Source: Aminivibrio pyruvatiphilus (lineage in GTDB: Bacteria; Synergistota; Synergistia; Synergistales; Aminobacteriaceae). From it: DNA of 64,000 nt. The position numbers and the translations under genes are program-made. The stretch spans positions 80,993 through 144,992 of the forward strand of contig NZ_SORI01000006.1 of NCBI RefSeq assembly GCF_004366815.1, given 5' to 3'. The notes beneath the pieces are model-generated. The model was not told the origin of the DNA. It did no database searches and saw only the letters and a program-made list of their open reading frames with translations. Shown piece by piece: positions 25,233 through 33,408 of the stretch (its first letter is position 1; the number at the start of each line of letters is the position of its first letter).

Positions 25233-26156
25233 ATGTTGATGAATCTTCGGACTGCCTACGGCGAGGAACTTCTCGCCCTTGCGAAAGAAAATTCCAGGGT
25301 CGTGGCCCTGGACGCGGACCTCTGCGGCTCCACCCAGTCGGTGGTGATCGAGAAGAACTTCCCCGAGCGGTATTTCGAGATGGGCATCGGCGAACAGAAC
25401 ATGATCTCCGTGGCGGCAGGCCTTTCCCTCACAGGCAAGATCCCCTTCGCCCACTCCTTCGCCGTCTTCGCCTCAGGGCGCCCCTTCGACCAGATCCGCC
25501 AGAGTGTCTGCCTGCCGAAGCTCAACGTGAAAATCGTCGGTTCGAGCTGCGGCCTCTCCGACTTCGGCGACGGCGCCACTCACCAGTCTTTCGAGGATCT
25601 GGCCACCATGAGGGTGCTTCCCGGAATGACCGTCTTCTGCCCCGCCGACGGAGTGGAGACGAAATGGGCCGTCCGTGAGGCTGCGGCCATCGACGGGCCG
25701 GTCTACATCAGGCTGAACCGGAACGACCTTCCTGTTATTTTCGACGAGAATACCCCCTTCGCCACCGGGAAGCCCCTTGTGGTGAAAGAGGGCTCCCAGG
25801 TGGCCCTTATGGGCACAGGCACCATGACCGCCATCGCCATGGAAGCCGCGGACCTTCTGGAAAAGAAGGGCATCTCCGTCCGGGTAATCCATCTCGGGAC
25901 CATCAAGCCCATCGACGGCGAAGCCCTCGCGAAGTCGGTAAACGGCGTCAAGGGCATTGTCACCTGCGAAGAGCACACCATCTACGGCGGGCTCGGCTCG
26001 GCAGTGGCGGAAGCTCTGTGCGCAGCTCCCCTGCCCATGCGCATGGTGGGAATCCAGGACAGGTACGGCCAGTCGGCGGTCTGCTACGACGAACTTCTCG
26101 TGCATTACGGCCTGACGAAGGAAAATATCGCGGCGGCTGCCGAAAAACTGCTGTAA
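25233..26156 (+). CDS. transketolase, C-terminal subunit
   Basis: 307 residues from ATG 25233 (GTGAGGAGGACGGGACC upstream). It carries the pyrimidine-binding domain (ALDADLCGSTQS, FPERYFEMGIGEQNMISVAAGLSLTGKIPFAHSFAVFAS as landmarks; the Glu in IGEQNM activates TPP) and the C-terminal domain (ISVRVIHLGTIKPIDGEAL, TCEEHTIYGGLGSAVAE). It forms the active enzyme with the preceding subunit, transferring a two-carbon ketol unit between sugar phosphates or analogues. Confidence 0.95.
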   Translation: MLMNLRTAYGEELLALAKENSRVVALDADLCGSTQSVVIEKNFPERYFEMGIGEQNMISVAAGLSLTGKIPFAHSFAVFASGRPFDQIRQSVCLPKLNVKIVGSSCGLSDFGDGATHQSFEDLATMRVLPGMTVFCPADGVETKWAVREAAAIDGPVYIRLNRNDLPVIFDENTPFATGKPLVVKEGSQVALMGTGTMTAIAMEAADLLEKKGISVRVIHLGTIKPIDGEALAKSVNGVKGIVTCEEHTIYGGLGSAVAEALCAAPLPMRMVGIQDRYGQSAVCYDELLVHYGLTKENIAAAAEKLL

Positions 26157-26192
26157 AATTTCGATAAAAGATACCCAACGGGAGGGATTGCA

Positions 26193-27077
26193 ATGCAGAA
26201 CATTGGATTCATCGGTCTCGGGATCATGGGGAAGCCCATGGCGAAGAACCTTCTGGCAGCCGGAAAATCACTGGTCGTCTATGACATCGTTCCGGCAGCC
26301 GTGGAAGAACTCGTCTCCGCGGGCGCCGAAAAAGGAACAAGCCCCAGGGACGTGGCGGAGCGGAGCGACATTGTCATCACCATGCTGCCGAACTCTCCCC
26401 ACGTGAAGGAAGCCGTCTGCGGCGAAAAGGGCATCCTCGAAGGGGCCAAAAAAGGACAGATCATTGTTGACATGAGCTCCATCGCCCCCCTGGTGAGCCG
26501 GGAACTCGGGGCACTCCTCGCCGAAAAGGGAGCCGAGATGCTCGACGCCCCCGTCAGCGGGGGCCAGGAAAAGGCCGAGAAGGGAACCCTCGCCATCATG
26601 GTGGGCGGAAGCGAAGCATCCTATGAAAAGGTGAAAGACATCCTCGCCTTCATGGGCAAGAGCACCCTCGTGGGCGATCTCGGCGCAGGGCAGACCACCA
26701 AGCTGGTGAACCAGAGCATCGTGGCCGTGAACATCGCTGCCGTCGCCGAAGGCATGGCCTTCGCGAAAAAGGCCGGAGTAGACCCCGAAAAGGTGTTCAA
26801 CGCCATCCGGGGCGGCCTCGCCGGCAGCCAGTGCATGGAGGACAAGGCCCCCCGCATGTTCGAGGGCAGATACAACCCGGGCTTCCGGATCAACCTCCAC
26901 ATCAAGGACCTGAACAACGTCCTCGAGACGAGCCGCTCGCTCCACGTGTCCATGCCCCTGACGGCCCAGCTCATGGAAATGTTCCAGAACCTTGCAGCCG
27001 AAGGCCACGAGACCCTTGACCACGGCGCCCTGGGCCTGTTCTACGAAAAGCTCAACAGCCTTTCGCTGAAGAAATAA
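26193..27077 (+). CDS. beta-hydroxyacid dehydrogenase, tartronate-semialdehyde reductase type (GarR-like)
   Basis: 294 residues, ATG 26193 after CGGGAGGGATTGCA. NAD(P)-binding motif IGFIGLGIMGKPMAKNL at the start, the signature DAPVSGGQEKAEKGTLAIMVGG, the catalytic Lys in GAGQTTKLVNQ, and the C-terminal helical domain NLHIKDLNNVLETS. GarR, GlxR, HibD-like and YihU enzymes all share these motifs, so the aldehyde or hydroxyacid substrate is open. It follows the transketolase genes directly, suggesting it reduces an aldehyde produced in the pathway. Confidence 0.92.
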   Translation: MQNIGFIGLGIMGKPMAKNLLAAGKSLVVYDIVPAAVEELVSAGAEKGTSPRDVAERSDIVITMLPNSPHVKEAVCGEKGILEGAKKGQIIVDMSSIAPLVSRELGALLAEKGAEMLDAPVSGGQEKAEKGTLAIMVGGSEASYEKVKDILAFMGKSTLVGDLGAGQTTKLVNQSIVAVNIAAVAEGMAFAKKAGVDPEKVFNAIRGGLAGSQCMEDKAPRMFEGRYNPGFRINLHIKDLNNVLETSRSLHVSMPLTAQLMEMFQNLAAEGHETLDHGALGLFYEKLNSLSLKK

Positions 27078-27093
27078 GGGAAACAGTCCGGAA

Positions 27094-27115
27094 GCCGCTC
27101 CCTTCGGGAAGCGGC
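27094..27115 (+). promoter_or_regulatory. hairpin between the dehydrogenase and tctC genes
   Basis: GCCGCTCCC (27094-27102) pairs with GGGAAGCGGC (27106-27115), with one unpaired A, over a TTC loop. No T run follows. It may separate expression of the binding-protein gene from the enzymes upstream. Confidence 0.45.
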
Positions 27116-27230
27116 ACGCCTGCGAAAAAGGAGGGATGCCCGGGAGAGAGTCTCGAAATCCGGAAGGGTACGCGGAATCCGAAAGCTTCTGTTCCACTGA
27201 TACCAATACCTGACAAAAGGAGTGGTTATT

Positions 27231-28286
27231 GTGAAGAAGTTCGCTTCCATTATCGCCATTGTCCTGATCGCTGCCCTCGCTCTCGGCGGCACAGCCTTCG
27301 CAGCCGACAAGATCTGGCCCAAGGGAACCCCGACGGTCATCGTCGGCTTCGGAGCCGGCGGCGGCACCGACACGTCCGTCCGTCCCATGATCGCACTCAT
27401 GTCCAAGTACCTGAACGAGACCATCAACGTGGCCAACATGCCCGGCGCGGCCAGCGCGGTCGCCGCGGAGCACGTCCTCGGCCTTCCCGGCGACGGCTAC
27501 ACCATGTTCGCCACCGGTTCCGGATGCTTCGGCGGCTTCAAGATCAAGGAAACCTCCAACTCCGGCTGGGAAGAGTGGACATCATGGCATCCCTTCCAGG
27601 GTCCCGCAGCCATCCTCGTGGGCGCCAACAGCCCCATGAAGACCTTCGACGACGTGGCAAAGGCTCTGAAGGACGGATCCGTCAACATGGGCATCTCCGG
27701 CTTCGGCAACGGACCTCACGTCATCATGCAGGCCATCGCTGAAGTCGCCGGCATCGGCGAAATCAACTACGTCACCTTCGACGGCGACCGTAACGTGGCC
27801 ACCGCCGTCATGGCCGGCGAAGTCGAAGTGGGCATCGTGACCTTCTCCTCCGCCATCGACATGGCCCAGGCCGGCTCCATCCGCGCCGTCACCGTCATGA
27901 TGAAGGAGCCCATGAAGATCACCGACGCCATCACCATCGATCCCATCGTGAAGGTTCTTCCCGGCAGCGACAAGATCCCCGACCTGAGCGAAACCTGGCC
28001 GATCTGCATCCGCCGCGACGCCCCCCAGGAGATCAAGGACAAGATCACCGAGGCCTTCCACTGGGCCCTCAAGCAGCCTGAAATCCTTGAATACACGAAG
28101 CAGAAGGGCCTGAACATCGTCGGGCTCACCGGCGATGACGCGGACCGCTTCCTTTCCCTCCAGATCTCCGGTTACTCCTGGGTACTCTACAACGCCAAAA
28201 TGGCAGAGAAGTCCCCCGCCGACTTCAACATTCCCAAGCTCGCCGACTGGAACTGGGAGACCGAAAAGAAGAAGCTGAACAAATAA
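27231..28286 (+). CDS. tctC: tripartite tricarboxylate transporter binding protein TctC
   Basis: The GTG start at 27231 lies 9 bases after AAAAGGA, giving 351 residues; a GTG nine bases earlier sits on the ribosome site. The signal peptide (MKKFASIIAIVLIAALALGGTAFA) is followed by WPKGTPTVIVGFGAGGGTDTSVRP, the typical TctC opening, then INVANMPGAASAVAAEHVLG and VGANSPMKTFDDVAKALKDG. It is a periplasmic receptor for the TctAB membrane proteins encoded next. The spelling is strongly biased to C-ending codons, as expected for high expression. Confidence 0.93.
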   Translation: MKKFASIIAIVLIAALALGGTAFAADKIWPKGTPTVIVGFGAGGGTDTSVRPMIALMSKYLNETINVANMPGAASAVAAEHVLGLPGDGYTMFATGSGCFGGFKIKETSNSGWEEWTSWHPFQGPAAILVGANSPMKTFDDVAKALKDGSVNMGISGFGNGPHVIMQAIAEVAGIGEINYVTFDGDRNVATAVMAGEVEVGIVTFSSAIDMAQAGSIRAVTVMMKEPMKITDAITIDPIVKVLPGSDKIPDLSETWPICIRRDAPQEIKDKITEAFHWALKQPEILEYTKQKGLNIVGLTGDDADRFLSLQISGYSWVLYNAKMAEKSPADFNIPKLADWNWETEKKKLNK

Positions 28287-28287
28287 C

Positions 28288-28776
28288 ATGACAGGAAGAG
28301 TGCACAAGGGTTCCGGGGCGGACTACATTTCCGCCGTATGCCTGATCGTCTTCGGGGCGGCGTTCGCAACCGCCGCCCTGAGGATGCGGGTATTCAACAA
28401 CTCCTTTCTCGTCTCCCCCGGGCTTTTTCCTCTCATTCTGGGAGGCGTGTTCATCCTTCTGGGCTTCCTCCTTCTCCGCTCCGCAGCAAAGCGGGGCGGA
28501 AAGGACCAGGCCCTCCATGTCCTCGGGAAGGAAAACCTGACCGCATTTTTCTCCTCTCCGAAGGTACGGAAAGGAACCGTCCTGCTCCTCCTCGTCATCG
28601 CGTATGTCGCGGCGGTGGCATATATCCCGTTCCTCTGGGCAACGGCGGGATATCTCATCGTCACGTTCCTCTACCTCAAGGCCATGAAGCTGCACTGGAG
28701 CATTCTCCTGGCCTTTGCGGCGGCCTGGGTGATCACCGCAGCCTTCCGGGATCTCTTCCGGATCCCCATGCCGTAA
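28288..28776 (+). CDS. tctB: tripartite tricarboxylate transporter small subunit TctB
   Basis: 162 residues with four membrane segments: ISAVCLIVFGAAFATAALRM, SPGLFPLILGGVFILLGFLLL, TVLLLLVIAYVAAVAYIPFLWATAGYL and the final helix. It starts one base after the tctC stop with no clear ribosome site, so translation is probably coupled. It is the small membrane subunit of the Tct transporter. Confidence 0.88.
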   Translation: MTGRVHKGSGADYISAVCLIVFGAAFATAALRMRVFNNSFLVSPGLFPLILGGVFILLGFLLLRSAAKRGGKDQALHVLGKENLTAFFSSPKVRKGTVLLLLVIAYVAAVAYIPFLWATAGYLIVTFLYLKAMKLHWSILLAFAAAWVITAAFRDLFRIPMP

Positions 28777-28791
28777 GAAAGGGAGGAGATC

Positions 28792-30351
28792 ATGGAAATA
28801 CTGCATCTTCTCGCGGATGAAACGGTACAGGTGGGAACCTCCCTCGTGGGAGCCCTCAACCCCACCATTCTCGGCCTGATTTTCGGAGGTAGCCTTCTCG
28901 GCCTCCTGGTAGGAGCTATACCGGGCCTCACTGCCACCATGGCCCTGGCCCTTCTCATCAACCTCTCCTACGGCATGCCCCTGGAGAACGCCGTGGCCTT
29001 TCTTCTCGCCGTATACATCGGCGCCGTCTCCGGAGGCCTCAACGCGGCCATCATGATCAACATCCCCGGCACCCCCTCCGCGGCGGCCACCTGCCTCGAC
29101 GGCTTCCCCCTGGCGAAGCAGGGCAAGGGCGGCCTCGCCATAGGCACGGGGCTCATCGCCTCCTTCGTTGGAACCATCTTCAGCATCCTGGTCATGATCT
29201 TCCTCTCGCCCCTCATCTACAAAATCGCCCTGAAGTTCGGCCACTGGGAGATGTTCCTGCTTGCCCTCTTCGGCATCATGATCTGCGGCACCCTCTCAGC
29301 CGGAAAAGACCCCCTCAAGGGGTGGATCGTCGGCTTCCTCGGCTTTGCCGCCGCCATGGTGGGCATGGAGCAGATCTTCGCCTATCCCAGGCTCACCTTC
29401 GACTTCCTCCAGCTCAAGGGAGGCATCCCCCTCATTCCCGCGCTCATCGGCGTCTTCGGTGTCTCGGAGTTCCTCGCCGTGCTCCAGGAGGAAGTGGCCT
29501 ACAAAATTGAAGGGAAAGTCGGAAAGGTCATCCCCCCCATGAAGGAGTTCGTCCCCCTCATCCCCTCGGCGGTCCGTTCGGGAATCATCGGCGTGATCAT
29601 CGGCGCAATCCCCGGAGCCGGGGAGGACATCGGCAGCTGGCTCTCCTATGACGTGGGCAAACGGCGCTCCAGGAAGGGGCATCTCTTCGGCACCGGCAGC
29701 TATGAAGGCCTCGTCTGCTCGGAGGTGGCAAACAACGCCGTCATCGGCGGCGCCATGATCCCCCTGCTCACCCTCGCCGTTCCCGGCAGCCCCCCGTCGG
29801 CCATGTTCCTGGCCGCAGTCTGGCTTCACGGCGTCCGTCCGGGCCCCATGCTCAACTTCGAAAACCCCGGCTTCCTGCCCCTCGTGGCGGCAATGCTCAT
29901 CCTCGGGTCCTTCGCCATGCTCTTCTGGGGGCTTACTCTCGCCAAGCCAATGGTGGCAGTGCTCAAGATCAAGCGGGAAATCCTTCTGCCCATCGTCATT
30001 CCCCTGACGGTGATCGGCGCCTATGCCGGCGGAGTCCGCATCTTCGACGTCTACCTCATGCTTGCCTTCGGCGTGCTCGGCTATGCGCTGCGCCAGATGG
30101 ACTACCCCCTCGCGCCCCTGGTCCTCGGGCTCATCCTCGGCCCCCTGGCCGATACCAGCTTCCGGCGGGCCCTGCAGCAAAGCCGGGGCGCCATTCTGCC
30201 CCTGCTCGAGCGGCCCATCGGGCTCATCCTGCTGGCCTGCGTCGCGTGGCTTATCTGGACCGGCATCAAGAGAACGAAACAGTACTACGCGGAAAAGGCG
30301 ATAGCGGACGCGGCGGAAGACGCCGCGGCAGCGGCCGCCGAGTCGGAATGA
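28792..30351 (+). CDS. tctA: tripartite tricarboxylate transporter large permease TctA
   Basis: 519 residues, ATG 28792 after GAAAGGGAGGAGATC. Family motifs: LLGLLVGAIPGLTATMALAL, IYIGAVSGGLNAAIMINIPGTPSAAATCLDGFPLAKQGK (landmarks), GAIPGAGEDIGSWLSYDVGKR and FGTGSYEGLVCSEVANNAVIGGAMIPLLTLAVPGSPPSA. It has about twelve membrane segments. The C-terminal end is an Ala/Glu/Asp-rich cytoplasmic tail. Together with TctB and TctC it gives the locus a second uptake system besides TRAP. Confidence 0.95.
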   Translation: MEILHLLADETVQVGTSLVGALNPTILGLIFGGSLLGLLVGAIPGLTATMALALLINLSYGMPLENAVAFLLAVYIGAVSGGLNAAIMINIPGTPSAAATCLDGFPLAKQGKGGLAIGTGLIASFVGTIFSILVMIFLSPLIYKIALKFGHWEMFLLALFGIMICGTLSAGKDPLKGWIVGFLGFAAAMVGMEQIFAYPRLTFDFLQLKGGIPLIPALIGVFGVSEFLAVLQEEVAYKIEGKVGKVIPPMKEFVPLIPSAVRSGIIGVIIGAIPGAGEDIGSWLSYDVGKRRSRKGHLFGTGSYEGLVCSEVANNAVIGGAMIPLLTLAVPGSPPSAMFLAAVWLHGVRPGPMLNFENPGFLPLVAAMLILGSFAMLFWGLTLAKPMVAVLKIKREILLPIVIPLTVIGAYAGGVRIFDVYLMLAFGVLGYALRQMDYPLAPLVLGLILGPLADTSFRRALQQSRGAILPLLERPIGLILLACVAWLIWTGIKRTKQYYAEKAIADAAEDAAAAAAESE

Positions 30352-30399
30352 ACGACCGCGCCGGAGAACACCCCGGTTCATGAGGAGGAGAGACACATT

Positions 30400-31437
30400 A
30401 TGCGCGCAGTAGTGAAATATCTCAGGGAAGACGGCAACACGGAAGTGCGGGACGTCCCCGTACCGGAGATCGGGCCAGCCGATGTCCTGGTGAAGGTGGC
30501 CTACATAGGCATCTGCGGAAGCGACCCCCACATGTTCCACAACCAGGTTTCATACCCCATGGCGGTGCCCATCATCCTCGGGCACGAATTTTCGGGGACC
30601 GTCGAAAAAGTCGGTTCGGAAGTGAAAAACTGGAAGCCCGGCGACAGGGTCACCGCCGAAACCCATGCCCGCTTCTGCGGGAAGTGCGTCCTCTGCAAGA
30701 CCAACAACTACCGCTTCTGCAGGGAACGCAAGGGATACGGCTTCGGTGTCGACGGGGCTTTCGCCGAATACGTCTGCGTCCCCGAGAGGATTCTCCACGC
30801 CGTTCCCGATTCAGTCACCCTCAAGGACGCCTCCTGCACCGAGCCCGTCTGCGTGGCCTACAACGTGGTCATCGCCAAGATGGGCGTCAAGGCCGGAGAC
30901 TCCGTGGCCGTCCTCGGCCCCGGCCCCATCGGCATCCTGTGCGTGCACATGGCCAAAATGGCAGGAGCCAGCCACATCGTCGTCTTCGGCGCCCCCGGGG
31001 ACGAAAAGCGCCTTGAAATCGCCCGGAGCTACGGCGCCACGGAAACCTACGTCCTGGGCGGATCGGCGGATCCCAAGACAGTGGCGGCCAAGTTCAACGA
31101 AGGCTACGGCTTCGACTCCGTGGTGGACGCCGCAGGCCCCACCGCCACCCTCAAGATTTCCATGGACGTCGTCATGCCCGGCGGCGTCATCAACAAGGTC
31201 GCCTGGGGGCCCAAGCCGGTGGACATGAGCCTCGACCCCCTGCTCTCCAAGGGCGTCACCCTCCAGGGCTCCTTCAGCCACACCTGGGACATCTGGGAAA
31301 AGGTTCTCGTCATGATGGGCCAGGGACAGATGCCCCTGGACGCCCTCATCACCCACGAGCTTCCCCTCGAGGAATGGCACGAGGGCTTCGAGCTCATCGA
31401 AAGCAGGGATGGCCTCAAGGTCGTCCTGAAGCCCTAA
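30400..31437 (+). CDS. zinc-dependent alcohol/polyol dehydrogenase (MDR family), second copy
   Basis: 345 residues, ATG 30400 after TGAGGAGGAGAGACACATT. Catalytic zinc: GICGSDPHMF and GHEFSGTVEKVG. Structural zinc: CGKCVLCKTNNYRFC. Rossmann motif: VLGPGPIGILCVHMA. It is paralogous to the dehydrogenase at 20134-21159 but clearly diverged and much more GC-rich, so it is not a recent duplicate. It ends the long operon at a strong terminator and probably catalyses another oxidation or the reverse reaction on a pathway intermediate. Confidence 0.92.
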   Translation: MRAVVKYLREDGNTEVRDVPVPEIGPADVLVKVAYIGICGSDPHMFHNQVSYPMAVPIILGHEFSGTVEKVGSEVKNWKPGDRVTAETHARFCGKCVLCKTNNYRFCRERKGYGFGVDGAFAEYVCVPERILHAVPDSVTLKDASCTEPVCVAYNVVIAKMGVKAGDSVAVLGPGPIGILCVHMAKMAGASHIVVFGAPGDEKRLEIARSYGATETYVLGGSADPKTVAAKFNEGYGFDSVVDAAGPTATLKISMDVVMPGGVINKVAWGPKPVDMSLDPLLSKGVTLQGSFSHTWDIWEKVLVMMGQGQMPLDALITHELPLEEWHEGFELIESRDGLKVVLKP

Positions 31438-31462
31438 CAGCAAAGGAAACGCAACGACAACG

Positions 31463-31500
31463 CGGGCCGGGGAGACGACCCCCGGCCCGTTTCCTCTTTA
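31463..31500 (+). terminator. terminator of the catabolic operon
   Basis: A 10-bp GC-rich stem CGGGCCGGGG (31463-31472) pairs with 31480-31489 over a 7-base loop, followed by TTTCCTCTTT. The stem is almost identical to that at 32311-32340. Confidence 0.8.
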
Positions 31501-31586
31501 AGTCTCCTTTTTCGAACATCCATAAGAATCTCATTCCCCGGCGTGCATTCCTAAAAAGCGAACCTTCGCCGGGAAAGACGGAAAAC

Positions 31587-32009
31587 TCAGGTATGAAGGA
31601 AAGGATTGACGATCCTGACTCCCCGGACTGTCTGCCCGTCGTTCAGATCTTCAGAAAAAACCATGGCGCACCGTGCCTGCTCCGCCGCCGCGATTATCAG
31701 ACCGTCCCAGAACGACAGCCGGAAGAGAACGCTGATGTCGATTCCCTGTTCGATGGTGGTCAGGTCAACGGGAACCACTTCCATATTGCCGAGGTTGTGC
31801 ACGATATTCTTCGCGATCATGGCGTCAACCTTCAGCTTCGTCGTGGAGGCGCTGTAGAACTCCTGCATCACCTGGGTGGAGATGACGGGGATCTGGTCTT
31901 CCACCACGCCTCTCACTATGGCCCTGGCCCTGGCCTGTTTCTCGCTGTCATGGCCGTCCAGAGTGTACACCAGAATATTCGTGTCCAGAAATATCTTGGT
32001 CCTAGACAC
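31587..32009 (-). CDS. PIN-domain toxin (VapC-like)
   Basis: I take GTG 32009 as the start: it overlaps the antitoxin stop (32002-32004), and the protein then begins with the PIN core IFLDTNILVYTLDGHD. This gives 140 residues. Acidic metal-binding positions are visible in LDTN, the Glu in TQVMQEFYSAS, and SFWDGLIIAAAEQARCAMVFSEDLNDGQ (Asp clusters). PIN toxins are Mg-dependent RNases. The partner antitoxin lies immediately upstream and overlaps by 8 bases. An upstream ATG (32054) would add unrelated residues inside the antitoxin gene. Confidence 0.88.
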   Translation of the reverse strand: MSRTKIFLDTNILVYTLDGHDSEKQARARAIVRGVVEDQIPVISTQVMQEFYSASTTKLKVDAMIAKNIVHNLGNMEVVPVDLTTIEQGIDISVLFRLSFWDGLIIAAAEQARCAMVFSEDLNDGQTVRGVRIVNPFLHT

Positions 32010-32226
32010 GGTGCAGTTCGTCCCTTGTCCATGTTTCGCCGCCGGAGGAAGCACCCGCCCTGTCCATGAGGGAGAAGGTGTCCTCCAGCCATTGGGAGGA
32101 GTCCGCCGTGACCGTCTGCTCGACTAGGCGCCGGACGAGGGAGTTGAAGGAGATATTGTGCCGCTTCGCGTACTCTCTTCCGCGTTTGAGAATTTCCTTG
32201 TCAATCGAAAGGGTTATGTTCCGCAT
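32002..32226 (-). CDS. ribbon-helix-helix-type antitoxin paired with the PIN toxin
   Basis: 74 residues from ATG 32226 (GGGGGTGGAAAT upstream). The N-terminus MRNITLSIDKEILKRGREYAKRHNISFNSLVRRLVEQTV is the strand-helix-helix pattern of DNA-binding antitoxins. The C-terminal DRAGASSGGETWTRDELHRV would wrap the toxin. It is probably autoregulating, as a perfect 16-bp palindrome lies in its promoter. The toxin start overlaps its stop. Confidence 0.85.
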   Translation of the reverse strand: MRNITLSIDKEILKRGREYAKRHNISFNSLVRRLVEQTVTADSSQWLEDTFSLMDRAGASSGGETWTRDELHRV

Positions 32227-32247
32227 ATTTCCACCCCCTTGTTGCAC

Positions 32248-32276
32248 ATAATACGTGCGCACGTATCTGTTGTCAA
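32248..32276 (-). promoter_or_regulatory. promoter with operator of the PIN toxin-antitoxin operon
   Basis: On the minus strand there is a consensus TTGACA (32276-32271), a 17-base gap and TATTAT (32253-32248). The perfect palindrome ATACGTGCGCACGTAT (32251-32266) fills the spacer and part of the -10, a classical repressor site for the antitoxin. Confidence 0.8.
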
Positions 32277-32310
32277 GATTTTGAGAACGAAACCCCAGGC
32301 AACAAGCGAA

Positions 32311-32340
32311 GCGGGCCGGGGAGATGGATCCCCGGCCCGC
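32311..32340. terminator. hairpin terminator between antitoxin promoter and Spy-like gene
   Basis: An 11-bp perfect stem GCGGGCCGGGG (32311-32321) pairs with 32330-32340 over 8 bases. It lies after the minus-strand Spy/CpxP-like gene and repeats the operon terminator at 31463-31489. T runs are weak on both sides. Confidence 0.65.
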
Positions 32341-32370
32341 GCTTTCTGTCTTATGCTCTGATGCCGTCCG

Positions 32371-33174
32371 TTATTTCCTCGGGTGCCGGCCGTGCCTGCC
32401 CCACATCCTGTTTACCTTCTCGAGCTGCTCGGGGGTCAGCATCCCGCGAAATTCCCCGAACGTTCCCGCCATGGCGAGGGCTCCTTCAGAGAGAATATCC
32501 ACGGCCTTTTCGGCGGTCTTCCCGATCATCTCGTCATTCATCGTCCCGTCCCGGAGGGCGGCCCGGCCTTCCTTCAGCACGGCAAGCAGCCTGCCCATCC
32601 GCTCCTGCATGGCGGGTGCCGAATCTGTGAAGAGTTTCCCGGCCTTCTCCCGCTGCTCTTCCGTCAGGTCCAGGAAGCCATGCCGGAAATCGTGCCTTTT
32701 TCCGGGAAAATCGGCAATCCGCTGCTCCGCCCGCTTTTCCAGGAGGGAAAGGACATTTTCCGCCTTGGCGCGCTGTTTCTCGTCCAGCATTCCGTACAGG
32801 TCCGAAGCGGCCCGGAGGGCTCCCTCCGCCATTTTCACCAGTTCAGGCCGTGCACTCGCGAGGACCTCACCGGCTTTCTTTCCGTCAAAGGGCTCAGTAC
32901 CGGAAAACAGCGACCGGACTTCCCCCCGAAGGCCGAACAGAACCCTGGCCGCGGTCCACTTCTGCTCCCGCAGCTTCCCCAGTATGCCGTCCGCCTTTGT
33001 CCACTGCTCCTCAGTGAAATCCAGAGGATTGACGGCCCGGAACATTTCGGCCCTGAAGGTCGGCTCTCCGCCGCTCCTCCACCGTCCCGGAGCTCCCCAT
33101 GCAAACGCTCCTCCGAGAAGAACCAGGACTGCCGCCCCAAGCAGCGCTCCGGAAAATATCGATCGTTTTGTCAT
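32371..33174 (-). CDS. Spy/CpxP-like periplasmic stress protein, double domain
   Basis: ATG 33174 (GAGGGAGGTTGAACAC upstream) gives 267 residues; an ATG 7 codons earlier overlaps the site. Signal peptide or membrane anchor (SIFSGALLGAAVLVLLGGAFAWG) followed by an all-helical protein with LTxxQ-type motifs: DFTEEQWTKADG, MLDEKQRAKAEN, DLTEEQREKAGK and MLTPEQLEKVNR. Four motifs suggest two Spy/CpxP-like units in one chain, twice the usual length. It is divergent from a response regulator and kinase, the arrangement of the Cpx envelope-stress system, in which the P protein is a periplasmic inhibitor or chaperone. Confidence 0.82.
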   Translation of the reverse strand: MTKRSIFSGALLGAAVLVLLGGAFAWGAPGRWRSGGEPTFRAEMFRAVNPLDFTEEQWTKADGILGKLREQKWTAARVLFGLRGEVRSLFSGTEPFDGKKAGEVLASARPELVKMAEGALRAASDLYGMLDEKQRAKAENVLSLLEKRAEQRIADFPGKRHDFRHGFLDLTEEQREKAGKLFTDSAPAMQERMGRLLAVLKEGRAALRDGTMNDEMIGKTAEKAVDILSEGALAMAGTFGEFRGMLTPEQLEKVNRMWGRHGRHPRK

Positions 33175-33304
33175 GTGTTCAACCTCCCTCTGCAAGATGC
33201 CGGGGTGCTCCCCGGTGCGGCAGGATCATACACCGGAGAGCATGAACGTGCCCTTCAGCCAATCCGCAGGAACATCAAGAAAAGTAAACGTCTTCCCCCT
33301 CTCC

Positions 33305-33347
33305 TTAACCAACCTTTACCTCCCGCCGCTCCCGGCTGTCGTATAAT
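33305..33347 (+). promoter_or_regulatory. CpxR-type box and promoter of the response regulator operon
   Basis: TTAAC-CAACC-TTTAC at 33305-33319 is, on the other strand, GTAAA(N5)GTTAA, one base short of the E. coli CpxR consensus GTAAA(N5)GTAAA. A perfect TATAAT follows at 33342-33347 with no -35 at 17 bases, so the box occupies roughly -49 to -35, as expected for an activator-dependent promoter. It also lies between the two divergent genes. Confidence 0.6.
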
Positions 33348-33408
33348 GGCTTCAGCGCCGGAAAGATGGTCGTCCCGGCCGATTCATGAACGAGAGGAGG
33401 CCAAGGCC

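Noticed and set aside
24398-27077. sulfoquinovose transketolase pathway
   Set aside because: Split transketolase and a YihU-like reductase fit, but the isomerases and other enzymes of that pathway are missing.
32383-33408. N-terminal extension of the response regulator frame
   Set aside because: The frame is open across the Spy-like gene, but homology and a ribosome site begin only at 33409.
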